Shown: in pieces, positions 16,641 through 25,052 of the stretch
How the letters are laid out: each line of letters opens with the position of its first letter
Position numbering within the stretch: the stretch's first letter is position 1
Source of the DNA: Saprospiraceae bacterium
GTDB taxonomy: Bacteria; Bacteroidota; Bacteroidia; Chitinophagales; Saprospiraceae
NCBI GenBank assembly: GCA_016787345.1
Contig: JAEUUU010000021.1
Span: forward strand, 26,029 to 90,028
Reading direction: 5' to 3'
DNA length: 64,000 bases
Translations under genes and position numbers: made by a program
Notes under the pieces: model-generated
The model's input: only the letters and a program-made list of their open reading frames with translations
What the model was told of the DNA's origin: nothing
The model's database searches: none

Positions 16641-17795
16641 ATGCAACGCGTCTATTTCGACAATGCCGCCACCACCCCCATCGATGAAGAAGTAATCAAT
16701 GCCATGTTGCCCGTGTTGCGCGGGCAGTTCGGCAACCCGTCCAGTATTCACGCAGAAGGCCGGTCGGTAAGAGCCGCGCTTGAAAAAGCGCGTAAAACTG
16801 TGGCGCAATGTATCGGCGCCAGCACGGCAGAGATCTTTTTTACCTCCGGCGGCACGGAAAGCAACAACATGGCGATCAAATGCGCCGTACGCGACCTGGG
16901 TGTACGGCGAATCATCAGTTCCCCGACCGAGCACCACTGCGGGCTGCACGCCATCGAAGCGGTAGAAAAAAACAACGGCGTGGAAGTCGTGTGGCTGCTT
17001 GTCGATGAACAGGGGCACGTCGATCTCCAGGCCCTCGAACAAGCGCTGAGCAAAAACGACGGCGTCAGAACTCTCGTCTCGCTTATGCACGCCAACAATG
17101 AAATCGGGACGATGACCGACATTCGCCGCGTGTCCGAATTGTGCCGGCAATACGGCGCGCTGTTCCACACAGATACGGTGCAAACTGTCGGGCATTTCCC
17201 CATCAACGTGCAAGACATTCCGGTCAACTTCCTCTCCGGCGCCGCACACAAATTCCACGGCCCCAAAGGCGTCGGTTTTATCTACATCAACGCCGAATCG
17301 CCCATCAAACCGTTTATCGACGGCGGCGCCCAGGAACGCAACATGCGCGGCGGCACCGAAAATGTATATGGTATCGTCGGACTGGCCAAAGCCCTCGAAA
17401 TGGCCACCGCCGAAATGGACGAACGGACAGCCCATATCCGCGACATCCGGGAATACATGAAAACCCGCCTGCAGGAAAATTTCGATGACATTCAATTCCT
17501 CGGCGATCAGGAGTACTCGCTGTACACCGTGCTGAACGTGTCGTTTCCGCCTTCGCCCAAAAACGAATTGTTGCTGCTCAGCCTCGACATTGCCGGCGTG
17601 AGCGCCTCCGGCGGCAGCGCTTGCTCCAGCGGCACCGAAAAAGGCAGCCACGTGCTTTCCTCGATCGGCGCCGACCCCGAGCGCAAAAGCGTGCGGTTCT
17701 CTTTTTCTCACTTTAACACCCGGGAAGAAGTAGATTTTGTGGTTGAAAAACTGCGCAGCATTTTGCCGGCCCGACAAGAGGCCGCGGTCGCCTGA
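16641..17795 (+). CDS. Cysteine desulfurase, IscS/NifS type
   Basis: A 384-aa PLP enzyme that takes sulfur from cysteine as a persulfide for Fe-S clusters, thiolated tRNA or other acceptors. It starts MQRVYFDNAATTPIDEEV; GGTESNNMAIK and the PLP lysine in SAAHKFHGPKGVGF are present, followed by RGGTENVYGIVGLAKAL. The catalytic Cys is in SGGSACSSGTEKGSHVL, the long mobile loop of class I enzymes. No iscU or sufE is adjacent, so the acceptor is unknown. The start follows the family N-terminus. Confidence 0.9.
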   Translation: MQRVYFDNAATTPIDEEVINAMLPVLRGQFGNPSSIHAEGRSVRAALEKARKTVAQCIGASTAEIFFTSGGTESNNMAIKCAVRDLGVRRIISSPTEHHCGLHAIEAVEKNNGVEVVWLLVDEQGHVDLQALEQALSKNDGVRTLVSLMHANNEIGTMTDIRRVSELCRQYGALFHTDTVQTVGHFPINVQDIPVNFLSGAAHKFHGPKGVGFIYINAESPIKPFIDGGAQERNMRGGTENVYGIVGLAKALEMATAEMDERTAHIRDIREYMKTRLQENFDDIQFLGDQEYSLYTVLNVSFPPSPKNELLLLSLDIAGVSASGGSACSSGTEKGSHVLSSIGADPERKSVRFSFSHFNTREEVDFVVEKLRSILPARQEAAVA

Positions 17796-17826
17796 GTGTC
17801 GCTATTTCATTTATCAACACCATTTT

Positions 17827-18600
17827 ATGAAAAAACACCTGCTTCTTTTGCTGGTCATGTTCATGACTGGCCCTGCTTTGCTTTGGGCTCAAAATACCCG
17901 GCCGGTCAAAGTCAAAATACAGCGGTATAAAGCCGAAAAATGCGTGCGCAAAACCGCGTGCGTGAAAATGTTGTTGAACTGGCCGGTTTTGTCGGGCGGC
18001 AATGCCCGCGCCGTCGAAGCCATCAACGATTCCATCCGCAACATGGTGTATTTCTCCGCCGAAGCCGACCCCAGCCTGCCGCTGCCCCGCGCACTGGACA
18101 CCTCAATGGTGTACGCCTACGCCATGCTGAAAGACCAGATTGCCGGCATGGACGACTTCGGAATGAGTTACGAATACGAACTGGAAAGCAAGGTGCTGCT
18201 CCAAAACCAGCGGTACATTTCCATTGCCATGAGTAATTACAGTTTCATAGGCGGCGCTCACCCCAATACGTACGTTCTGTTCGGCACGTACGATCTTCAA
18301 ACCGGTCGGCAGGTACGCCTCGAAGAGGTCATACCCGACACCCTCACGCTCCGGAGCATGCTTGAAAAAGCATTTATCCAGGAAAAAACGGAAGAAGGCC
18401 AGCCCGCCCCAGCTTTGAGCGACATCCTGTTCGAAGAATACCAATCGCTGCCCATGCCGCTCAATTTTGCGGTCACGACCGAGGGCGTCGAGTTTTACTA
18501 TAATCCTTACGAGGTTGCGGCCTACGTTTTTGGCCCGACCGATATTTTATTCACCTGGGAACAACTGGGCCGCCTGGCCGACAAGGCCAGGTGGCAGTGA
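17827..18600 (+). CDS. Secreted DUF3298 (RsiV-like) domain protein
   Basis: A 257-aa exported protein with signal peptide MKKHLLLLLVMFMTGPALLWAQ. The body contains the family hallmark FIGGAHPNTYV and a C-terminal DUF3298 segment (VEFYYNPYEVAAYVFGPTDI). Relatives include the lysozyme-sensing RsiV ectodomain and the peptidoglycan deacetylase PdaC N-terminus, so a periplasmic role at the cell wall is possible. No enzymatic motif is seen. The next gene starts 25 nt after its stop and is probably co-transcribed. Confidence 0.75.
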   Translation: MKKHLLLLLVMFMTGPALLWAQNTRPVKVKIQRYKAEKCVRKTACVKMLLNWPVLSGGNARAVEAINDSIRNMVYFSAEADPSLPLPRALDTSMVYAYAMLKDQIAGMDDFGMSYEYELESKVLLQNQRYISIAMSNYSFIGGAHPNTYVLFGTYDLQTGRQVRLEEVIPDTLTLRSMLEKAFIQEKTEEGQPAPALSDILFEEYQSLPMPLNFAVTTEGVEFYYNPYEVAAYVFGPTDILFTWEQLGRLADKARWQ

Positions 18601-18625
18601 AGCCCTTTCGACAATCAAATCAACC

Positions 18626-19147
18626 ATGCGTCCTGTCTTCCTGATAATGATGGCCCTTTGGGCAATGCCGCTGACCGCCCAGAAAATGCTGCTCCTCGAA
18701 CGCGCCAACCGGGCCAAAACCACTAAAATGTACATCGGCGACGAGCTGCACTTTCGCCTTGCCGGTCAGGAAGACTATTGGTACAAACGCACCATCACCG
18801 ATATCCTTCCGGAGTCGAATATCCTCTTGCTCGACAATTTTCCGGTCAAACTCGACAGTATAGTCGCCATCCGCGTGCATCGCCGGCCCGTTTGGCGACT
18901 GCTGGGCGGTACGGCGTTTACCTTCGGCGCCAGCCTGGCCGTGGCGACCACCGCCGGCGCGTTGTTCAACGACAAAGACGTGCAATACGGCCCCCTCTAC
19001 GCCACCTCGGCGGGGTCGTTGGGACTGGGCACCTTTTTGTTCAGCAAAAGAAAACTCCGACTGGGCAAAAAGCACCGCCTGCGCATCATTGAAATCGATT
19101 TCGGGCCGCCGCTCATTCCGCCGCCGCCTGGTAAAAGCGGAAATTAG
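18626..19147 (+). CDS. Small exported protein, unknown function
   Basis: A 173-aa protein with a short signal peptide (MRPVFLIMMALWAMPLTAQ), a beta-rich N-terminal part (YIGDELHFRLAGQEDYWYKR, ILLLDNFPVKLDSIVAIRV) and two hydrophobic stretches around residues 92-130 that may span a membrane, then a basic tail ending in a proline run. I do not recognise a named family; similar small proteins are common in Bacteroidota. Its close spacing suggests co-transcription with the DUF3298 gene. The stop lies 10 nt from the convergent malic enzyme stop. Confidence 0.6.
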   Translation: MRPVFLIMMALWAMPLTAQKMLLLERANRAKTTKMYIGDELHFRLAGQEDYWYKRTITDILPESNILLLDNFPVKLDSIVAIRVHRRPVWRLLGGTAFTFGASLAVATTAGALFNDKDVQYGPLYATSAGSLGLGTFLFSKRKLRLGKKHRLRIIEIDFGPPLIPPPPGKSGN

Positions 19148-19157
19148 CCGGTCCCCG

Positions 19158-20333
19158 TTACATTCCACCTGATTTGGCGGCCTTGTACACGGCCTCGGCG
19201 ACTTTTTCGGCAACTTGCTGATCGAGCGAGGCCGGGATGATAAAATCGCGGCGTGGTTCGTCGACACAATCGGCGATGGCCAGTGCAGCGGCGAGTTTCA
19301 TCGGCGCCGAGATGCGGGTAGCCCGGGCATTCAGGGCGCCGCGGAATACCCCCGGAAATCCCAGTACGTTGTTGACCTGGTTGGGCAAATCGCTGCGGCC
19401 TGTACCCACGATCGCCGCGCCGCCGGCTATGGCCTCGGCAGGCATGATCTCCGGGATCGGGTTGGCCAGCGCCAGTACGATGGGGTCGGTGGCCATGGTG
19501 CGGATATCGGCCGATTCAAGCACATTGGCCGAACTGACCCCGATGAATACGTCGGCGCCGCGCAGGGCGTCGCGCAGGTTGCCGCGTTGGTTGTCGCGGT
19601 TGGTGAAAGCCAGGGCAGCCAGTTTGGAGGCATTCAGATCGGTGCGCGAGCGGTGTAAAATGCCGTTTCGGTCGCAAAGAATCACATCCTTGACGCAGAT
19701 GGCCGGGTCTTCGAGGTTGATGCCTTTGAGCAGCTTTGCAATGGCTACGCCTGCCGCGCCGGCGCCGTTGATCACAATCCGGAAATCATTGATATTGCGA
19801 TCAAGTACTTTGGCGGCATTGATCAAAGCTGCCAAAACAACGATGGCAGTGCCGTGCTGGTCGTCGTGAAAAACCGGGATACCAAGGTCCTGCAATCGCT
19901 CTTCGATCTCGAAACTGCGCGGCGCGGCGATGTCTTCCAGGTTGATGCCGCCGAAAACAGGGGCGATGTGCCGGATAGTCCGCACGATCTCGTCGGGGTC
20001 CTGTGTATTCAGGCAGATGGGAAAAGCGTCGATGCCGGCAAATTTCTTGAACAACATGGCTTTGCCTTCCATCACCGGAATAGCCGCCAGGGCGCCGATA
20101 TTGCCCAGGCCGAGAACAGCCGAGCCGTCGCTGACCACGGCTACCGTATTGGCTTTGATGGTGTATTCGTATACCGCGTCCGGATTGGCGGCGATCAGTT
20201 CGCAGGGAGCGGCGACACCTGGCGAATAAACCGTGGCCAGGTCGTCGGTGGTATTGACAGGTACTTTGGGTTGAACTTCGATCTTGCCCTTGTGTTTTTT
20301 GTGCAAATCAAGGGATTTTTGAAAATAGTCCAT
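19158..20333 (-). CDS. Malic enzyme, short form without phosphotransacetylase domain
   Basis: A 391-aa NAD(P)-dependent oxidative decarboxylase (malate to pyruvate and CO2). Motifs: TVYSPGVAAPCELI, the divalent-metal site FPICLNTQ with FHDDQHGTAIVVLAAL, the Rossmann loop VINGAGAAGVAIAKLL, ALANPIPEI and SDLPNQVNNVLGFPGVFRGA. MaeB enzymes of many Bacteroidota and Proteobacteria are about 750 aa with a fused phosphotransacetylase-like half; this gene stops at the malic domain. The start at 20333 (MDYFQKSLDLHKKHKGKIE) fits the family. Cofactor preference cannot be read reliably. Confidence 0.88.
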   Translation of the reverse strand: MDYFQKSLDLHKKHKGKIEVQPKVPVNTTDDLATVYSPGVAAPCELIAANPDAVYEYTIKANTVAVVSDGSAVLGLGNIGALAAIPVMEGKAMLFKKFAGIDAFPICLNTQDPDEIVRTIRHIAPVFGGINLEDIAAPRSFEIEERLQDLGIPVFHDDQHGTAIVVLAALINAAKVLDRNINDFRIVINGAGAAGVAIAKLLKGINLEDPAICVKDVILCDRNGILHRSRTDLNASKLAALAFTNRDNQRGNLRDALRGADVFIGVSSANVLESADIRTMATDPIVLALANPIPEIMPAEAIAGGAAIVGTGRSDLPNQVNNVLGFPGVFRGALNARATRISAPMKLAAALAIADCVDEPRRDFIIPASLDQQVAEKVAEAVYKAAKSGGM

Positions 20334-20378
20334 AGTTGGCGGGCTGGTTTGAAAAGAGGCGCGAAAGTAGCGCATGTT

Positions 20379-20753
20379 TCAAGCCGGCACGAAACGAATG
20401 GACAAGGAATTGACGCAGTGGCGCACATTTTTTTTCGTCATGCGCTCTCCCTCGAATACATGGCCCAAATGCCCGCCGCAATTGGCGCAAATGATCTCGA
20501 CCCGTTTCATACCGAACGTATGATCGGGCTTGCGCACGACGGCGCCCGGCAATTCGTCGTCGAAGGAAGGCCAGCCGCAGCCCGAATCGAATTTGTCGGA
20601 CGACTGATACAAGGGGGCGTTGCAGCGCCGGCAGATGTAGGTACCCGCCGCTTTGTGGTTCCAGTATTCGCCGGTAAAAGCCCGTTCCGTGCCTTTTTGG
20701 GCAATGACGTACTCCTCGTCGGGCGTAAGCGAATTCCAGTCAGGATGTTCCAT
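20379..20753 (-). CDS. msrB: Peptide-methionine (R)-S-oxide reductase
   Basis: A 124-aa cytoplasmic repair enzyme that reduces the R epimer of methionine sulfoxide. Two zinc CxxC pairs are present (ICRRCNAPL and [13 protein letters not shown]), with GCGWPSF and the catalytic Cys in [11 protein letters not shown]. Length is the usual size of stand-alone MsrB. It is 45 nt upstream of the malic enzyme on the same strand, so the two may share a transcript. No MsrA is nearby. Confidence 0.93.
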   Translation of the reverse strand: MEHPDWNSLTPDEEYVIAQKGTERAFTGEYWNHKAAGTYICRRCNAPLYQSSDKFDSGCGWPSFDDELPGAVVRKPDHTFGMKRVEIICANCGGHLGHVFEGERMTKKNVRHCVNSLSIRFVPA

Positions 20754-20878
20754 ATCGTGTCTGATTTTTTATCAATAAACAGACGAAGATGAATCGGGTT
20801 TATGGTAGGTGCGCCTGGTCGGTCGCTGCGATGTCACAAAATCTGAATACCCTTTTTGCCAGTTTACACAAATTCGGC

Positions 20879-20886
20879 TAATTTTC
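20879..20886 (+). promoter_or_regulatory. -7 element TAATTTTC upstream of the thioredoxin-fold T9SS protein
   Basis: TAATTTTC is one mismatch from TAnnTTTG and lies about 41 nt before the ATG at 20928, in a context (GGCTAATTTTCGGAG) resembling the ribA promoter (GGCTATTTTTGCGGC). Confidence 0.35.
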
Positions 20887-20927
20887 GGAGCAAATAGCGG
20901 CATTTCGCCGCCCAAACACCGATACTT

Positions 20928-22601
20928 ATGAGAAAACTCTTACTCCTGTCCCTGCTTTTCACAGGCCTGCGCCTCGCCGCTTTACCGGCGCCCGATTTCG
21001 ATCTTACCGACTCCGACGGCAACCAGCATGCCCTTTACGGCGACTACGTCAGTCAGGGGAAACTCGTCGTAATCGAAATCTTTTTTGTCAACTGCCCGCC
21101 TTGCGCTACGCATGCGCCGCATTTCCAGACGCTTTACACGTCCAAAAAAGCGCTGTATCCGGGCAAGGTGGAATTTATGCTGCTGACCATTATGAATGGC
21201 GACCACGACCCCCAGGTGGCGCAATACAAAATCAATAAAAACATGACCATGCCGGCCGTCAGTTCCGACGGGGGCAGCCTGCAGGCCGTAGCGCCCTACC
21301 AGTCGGGCACGTACGGGGCTTTTCTTGGCACCCCCACGTTTGTGGTCATTGCGCCCAATTCCGGCGAAGTATTTTTCGACGTCAGGGGCAGCTCGGCCCA
21401 ATCAACCATGGGCAAATTGTCGCAATTGATCGACCACCTGCTCGTGCCGGCCGGACCGATCAACATGTGCGGCAGCGCTACCCCGACCGGCGCACCCGTC
21501 GACAGCGTGCGCTACACCGTGGAAGCCCCCGACTGGGATACTACGTTCTGGAGCGGCGACTACAATCTCTGGAACTTCCCCGAGCTGCAAATCACACAAC
21601 CCTATCTGATTACGCCCTATAAAAATGACCACCACGACGCCGGCATCAGCACTTTCGACCTGGTTCTGATGTCCAAACACATCCTGGGTATCACGCCCTT
21701 TGATGCCAGTTGGAAAACCACTGCCGCCGACGTCAATATCTCCGGCTCCGTCACTACTTTTGATATTGTTGAAACCCGGAAGCTGCTGCTTGGCGTCTAC
21801 GACACCTTTCCGTTTTGTCCCTCCTGGCGCTTCGTACCCACCAATGGCACCGAGGTCAACGGTTACTGTTTCCCCTTTCAAAGTATCAAAATGGGCGATG
21901 TAAACGGCTCCTATACCGCTTCCGGCAACGCCGCGCCGGCCGAGCGCAGTGGCCGTCCCATCACACTGAATGTCGCCGATCCTTTACTGGAAGCCGGCAC
22001 AGTATACGACCTGAACCTTTCCCTCCGCGAAGCAATGCGCTGGGACGGCGTACAACTTTCGCTTGGCTTCGATCCGGCGTTGGTCGAACTTGAAGCGCTT
22101 GAGTCCGGCGCCCTGGACGGATTCGGACGCGAAGATTTTCACTTGCGCCCCGAAGGCGTACTGACCCTCAGCTGGACCGGCAACGGCCAGGCCTCGGCCA
22201 TTCCTGCCGGTAGGCCCTGGCTGACCATTCGGATACGCGCCCTGCAGGCCCTGCGTTTGTCGGACGCGCTGCGCCTGACGGAGCGTCCTTTGCGGGCAGA
22301 AGCGTACGACCCGGAAGGGACGGTCCGGCCGTTGGACTGGCGCTGGGAGCGCCCGGAAGACTTCTGCCGTGTGAACCCCAACCCTGCCAGCGAGCGTTTT
22401 GCCCTTGAATTTTATCAGGAGACAGCCGGACGGGTATTGATCCAGTTGATCGACGGGCGGGGCCGAATCGCTTATACACAGCACGATTTTTTTGAAAACG
22501 GCCGGCAGCACGTGGTGATTCCCTGCGCCGACCTGCCTCCGGGCCTGTATCAGGTGGCCTTGAACGGCCGACCGGCAGCCAAGGTTTTATTGCGCCGATG
22601 A
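20928..22601 (+). CDS. Secreted thioredoxin-fold protein with dockerin-like and cohesin-like domains and T9SS type A tail
   Basis: A 557-aa exported protein. After a signal peptide (MRKLLLLSLLFTGLRLAALP) comes a redoxin/TlpA-like domain (about residues 21-165) with the active-site pair CPPC at C56/C59 and the cis-Pro segment LGTPTFVV. Residues ~240-290 show two dockerin-type calcium repeats (HDAGISTFDLVLMSKHILGI, DVNISGSVTTFDIVETRKLL). Residues ~355-440 look like a cohesin fold (WDGVQLSLGFDPALVELEAL). The last ~75 residues (NPNPASERFALEF, GLYQVAL) are a type A T9SS sorting domain. This combination suggests surface-exposed disulfide or peroxide chemistry held by a self-associating scaffold; that role is inference. 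Confidence 0.82.
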   Translation: MRKLLLLSLLFTGLRLAALPAPDFDLTDSDGNQHALYGDYVSQGKLVVIEIFFVNCPPCATHAPHFQTLYTSKKALYPGKVEFMLLTIMNGDHDPQVAQYKINKNMTMPAVSSDGGSLQAVAPYQSGTYGAFLGTPTFVVIAPNSGEVFFDVRGSSAQSTMGKLSQLIDHLLVPAGPINMCGSATPTGAPVDSVRYTVEAPDWDTTFWSGDYNLWNFPELQITQPYLITPYKNDHHDAGISTFDLVLMSKHILGITPFDASWKTTAADVNISGSVTTFDIVETRKLLLGVYDTFPFCPSWRFVPTNGTEVNGYCFPFQSIKMGDVNGSYTASGNAAPAERSGRPITLNVADPLLEAGTVYDLNLSLREAMRWDGVQLSLGFDPALVELEALESGALDGFGREDFHLRPEGVLTLSWTGNGQASAIPAGRPWLTIRIRALQALRLSDALRLTERPLRAEAYDPEGTVRPLDWRWERPEDFCRVNPNPASERFALEFYQETAGRVLIQLIDGRGRIAYTQHDFFENGRQHVVIPCADLPPGLYQVALNGRPAAKVLLRR

Positions 22602-22624
22602 TGACAATTCGGCGAGCATGAACC

Positions 22625-22632
22625 TAACTTTG
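22625..22632 (+). promoter_or_regulatory. -7 element TAACTTTG of the glycosyltransferase gene
   Basis: TAACTTTG fits TAnnTTTG and ends 6 nt before the ATG at 22639. This argues against the in-frame ATG at 22618, which lies upstream of the element. Confidence 0.5.
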
Positions 22633-22638
22633 CCGCCG

Positions 22639-23838
22639 ATGCTGCTCGTCGCTCAAATTCTCTTCTGGGGCAGTGTGCTGGCCTTGGCACACAGCTACGT
22701 TTTTTACCCCTTGCTGATGAAATGGCTGGCAAAAGGTAAAAGACCGAATGAACTCGTCTTTGACAAAGACGACGCGCAGCTGCCGTCAGTGAGCATCCTG
22801 ATGTCGGTGTACAACGAGGAAAAAGTGATCGCGGAGAAACTCGACAGCCTGTTGCAACTTGATTACCCAGCCGGCAAACTGCAGATTTACATCGGCTCCG
22901 ATTGTTCGGACGACGCCACCAACCAATTGGTGGCGCAGGCGGCCGGCAGGAGTGATCATCTACACTTTTACCCGTTTGCCCAACGGCGCGGCAAACCCCC
23001 GGTCATCAATGAACTGGCCGAATATGCCCTGAAACGCAGTCCGGCCAGCCCCGGCCATGTTTTCGTCCTGACCGATGCCAGTGTGATGCTGCGCGCCGAT
23101 ACACTGTATCATCTGGTGCGGCACTACCGCAACCCGGCCATCGGCGTCGTGGATGCGCACATGCGCAGCGTCGGGCTCAGGGGGGAAGGCATCAGCCGCA
23201 GCGAAGACCGCTACCTGAGCGGAGAAGTGCAGCTCAAATACCGTGAAGGCCTTGTGTGGGGACAAATGATCGGGCCGTTCGGCGGGTGTTATGCCCTGCG
23301 ATCCGATTTGTTTGAGCCGGTGCCGCCCAACTCGCTGGTCGATGATTTCTGGCTGGTTTTTCGCGTGCTGGAAAAAGGTTTTCAGGCGATCAACGACCTC
23401 GATGCCGTCTGTTACGAAGGCGCGACACACCGGGTGCGCGACGAGTTTCGGCGCAAAAAGCGCATAGCAGCCGGCAGTTTTCAAAATCTGGCGCGTTTCA
23501 GGCGCTGGGTATTGCCGCCGATGAGCACGCTGGGATTTGCCTTTTTTTCACATAAAGTACTGCGCTGGTTCGGCGGCTTTCTGATCCTCCTGAGCTGGCT
23601 GGCCTGCGCTTGCCTGGCCATCGACATGGCATTCTACCGCTGGCTGCTCTTGCTGATGACCGCCGGTCTGGCAGGTATCCCCCTGCTCGACTGGCTGCTC
23701 TCCCGGCTTCGTTTCACATTTTTACCGGTAAAAAACCTCGCTTATTTCCTCGCCATGAATGCCGCCCTGATCGCCGGTTTTTTCAAGTGGCAAAAGGGCA
23801 TCCGGGAAAATACCTGGCAACGTACAACGAGATATTGA
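22639..23838 (+). CDS. Family 2 glycosyltransferase with membrane segments
   Basis: A 399-aa processive-type GT2 protein in the inner membrane. An N-terminal hydrophobic helix (VAQILFWGSVLALAHSYVF) precedes the GT-A domain: ILMSVYNEEKVIAEKLDSLL, YIGSDCSDDAT for the nucleotide sugar, LTDASVML as the DxD-like position, and RRKKRIAAGSFQNL near the acceptor site. Two to three membrane helices follow at the C-terminus. Substrate is unknown; relatives make polysaccharides or transfer to lipid carriers. The start is set by the -7 element just upstream. A repeat hairpin follows the stop directly. Confidence 0.85.
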   Translation: MLLVAQILFWGSVLALAHSYVFYPLLMKWLAKGKRPNELVFDKDDAQLPSVSILMSVYNEEKVIAEKLDSLLQLDYPAGKLQIYIGSDCSDDATNQLVAQAAGRSDHLHFYPFAQRRGKPPVINELAEYALKRSPASPGHVFVLTDASVMLRADTLYHLVRHYRNPAIGVVDAHMRSVGLRGEGISRSEDRYLSGEVQLKYREGLVWGQMIGPFGGCYALRSDLFEPVPPNSLVDDFWLVFRVLEKGFQAINDLDAVCYEGATHRVRDEFRRKKRIAAGSFQNLARFRRWVLPPMSTLGFAFFSHKVLRWFGGFLILLSWLACACLAIDMAFYRWLLLLMTAGLAGIPLLDWLLSRLRFTFLPVKNLAYFLAMNAALIAGFFKWQKGIRENTWQRTTRY

Positions 23839-23999
23839 ATTTGAGGATTTGAGGATGCGAGGATGCGAGGATTTGACAAAAGTGGTACTACCGCTCACTA
23901 AAACAATACTTATAAAGGAACATTGTCTGTTATCGAGGGCAGCAATGCCCCTTTTGTCAAATCCTCGCATCATCGAATCCTCAAATCCTCGAATCCTCC
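23838..23999. repeat. Inverted repeat of GAGGATnn words around a degenerate core
   Basis: The left arm (23838-23882) is made of GAGGATTT and GAGGATGC octamers. The right arm (23951-23999) is its inverse complement with about two or three mismatches. The left arm overlaps the last base of the glycosyltransferase stop and the right arm ends directly before the ATG of the sugar kinase. The centre holds GGCAGCAATGCCCCTTTT, a diverged copy of the core found at 2481, 14998 and 61369. Confidence 0.92.
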
Positions 24000-25052
24000 A
24001 TGCATCGATTGTTTCAAAAATTTCTCGCTTACGAGCGCTGGATCGGCGCAGAGCCGGTCGGCAGCGGCAACATCAATGACACCTACCGGGTGGATGTTGA
24101 GCGCGGTGGCGGGCAAGAGCGCTATTTATTACAACGCCTTAATCATCAGGTATTTAAAAATCCCGAGGCAGTCGCCCGCAATATTCGTCAGGTAGCCAAT
24201 TGGCTCGGCGATCAAAACGAAGAATACCCGTACCGAATCGCCCGGCCAGTGGCGGGGCTCGACGGCGCCGATTTACAGCGCGACGAGGCCGGTAATTACT
24301 GGCGTGTTTTTACATTTTTGGATCAATGTTACACCCCCGAGACAGCCGCCGGGCCCGAAGAGGCTTTCGAAGCGGCAAAAGCGTACGGCGTGTTTTTACG
24401 CGCTTTACGCGACTTTCCGGTCGGCCAATTGAGCGACACCATTCCGGGGTTTCACGATACCGACCTGCGCTGGACGGCTTTTGAAAAAACGCTGACCGAC
24501 GACCCGGCCGGACGAGCATCGGGCGTGCAGGATGAGATAGCGCGCTTGTACGCTGCAAAGCCTGTTTTTGAGGAAATCAGCCGTTTAAAACGACAACAAG
24601 ACCTGCCCTTGCGCGTCACCCACAACGACACCAAGGCAGGCAATATCCTGCTGGACAATCAGACCCGGAAAGTGGTCGCCGTAATCGACTGGGATACGGT
24701 GATGCCCGGAACGGTGTTGTCCGATTTCGGCGACATGGTGCGGACCTTCGCGCCGGATGCCTACGAGGATGCCGCCCCCGATACGCTTGGTTTGCGGGAA
24801 AGCGTGCTGGAAGCGCTTCAACACGGATTCGAAGCAGCCACCGGTGATTTTCTTGCATTATCTGAAAAGGAGAATCTGGCCCTGGGCGCGCGTTGGATCA
24901 TCGGTGAACAAGCCCTGCGTTTCCTTACGGATTACCTGGCTGGCGATGTGTATTACAAAATCAGGCATCCGGAGCACAACCTGATCCGTGCGCAAAACCA
25001 GTTGAGACTGCTGGATCTGGTCAGCATTTTTTACGAAAAACACAGGCGCTAG
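24000..25052 (+). CDS. APH-fold sugar kinase, N-acetylhexosamine 1-kinase-like
   Basis: A 350-aa cytoplasmic kinase of the aminoglycoside/choline kinase fold. GSGNINDTYRV is the nucleotide loop, VTHNDTKAGNILLD the catalytic loop and VAVIDWDTVMPGTVLSDFGD the metal-binding segment. This Asn-Asp-Thr-Lys / Asp-Thr-Val-Met-Pro-Gly pattern is that of NahK (N-acetylhexosamine 1-phosphorylation) more than of drug kinases. No lacto-N-biose phosphorylase is nearby, so the substrate is inferred. The ATG directly abuts the repeat arm. The stop codon overlaps the stop of the convergent phosphoesterase gene in a shared CTAG. Confidence 0.75.
   Translation: MHRLFQKFLAYERWIGAEPVGSGNINDTYRVDVERGGGQERYLLQRLNHQVFKNPEAVARNIRQVANWLGDQNEEYPYRIARPVAGLDGADLQRDEAGNYWRVFTFLDQCYTPETAAGPEEAFEAAKAYGVFLRALRDFPVGQLSDTIPGFHDTDLRWTAFEKTLTDDPAGRASGVQDEIARLYAAKPVFEEISRLKRQQDLPLRVTHNDTKAGNILLDNQTRKVVAVIDWDTVMPGTVLSDFGDMVRTFAPDAYEDAAPDTLGLRESVLEALQHGFEAATGDFLALSEKENLALGARWIIGEQALRFLTDYLAGDVYYKIRHPEHNLIRAQNQLRLLDLVSIFYEKHRR

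Noticed and set aside
20928-22601. Cellulosome component
   Set aside because: Dockerin-like repeats are present, but no cellulase, scaffoldin or carbohydrate-binding gene is nearby and a redoxin domain heads the protein.
24000-25052. Aminoglycoside-resistance kinase
   Set aside because: The APH fold is shared, but HNDTKAGN and DTVMPG motifs are those of sugar (NahK-like) kinases, and there is no resistance context.
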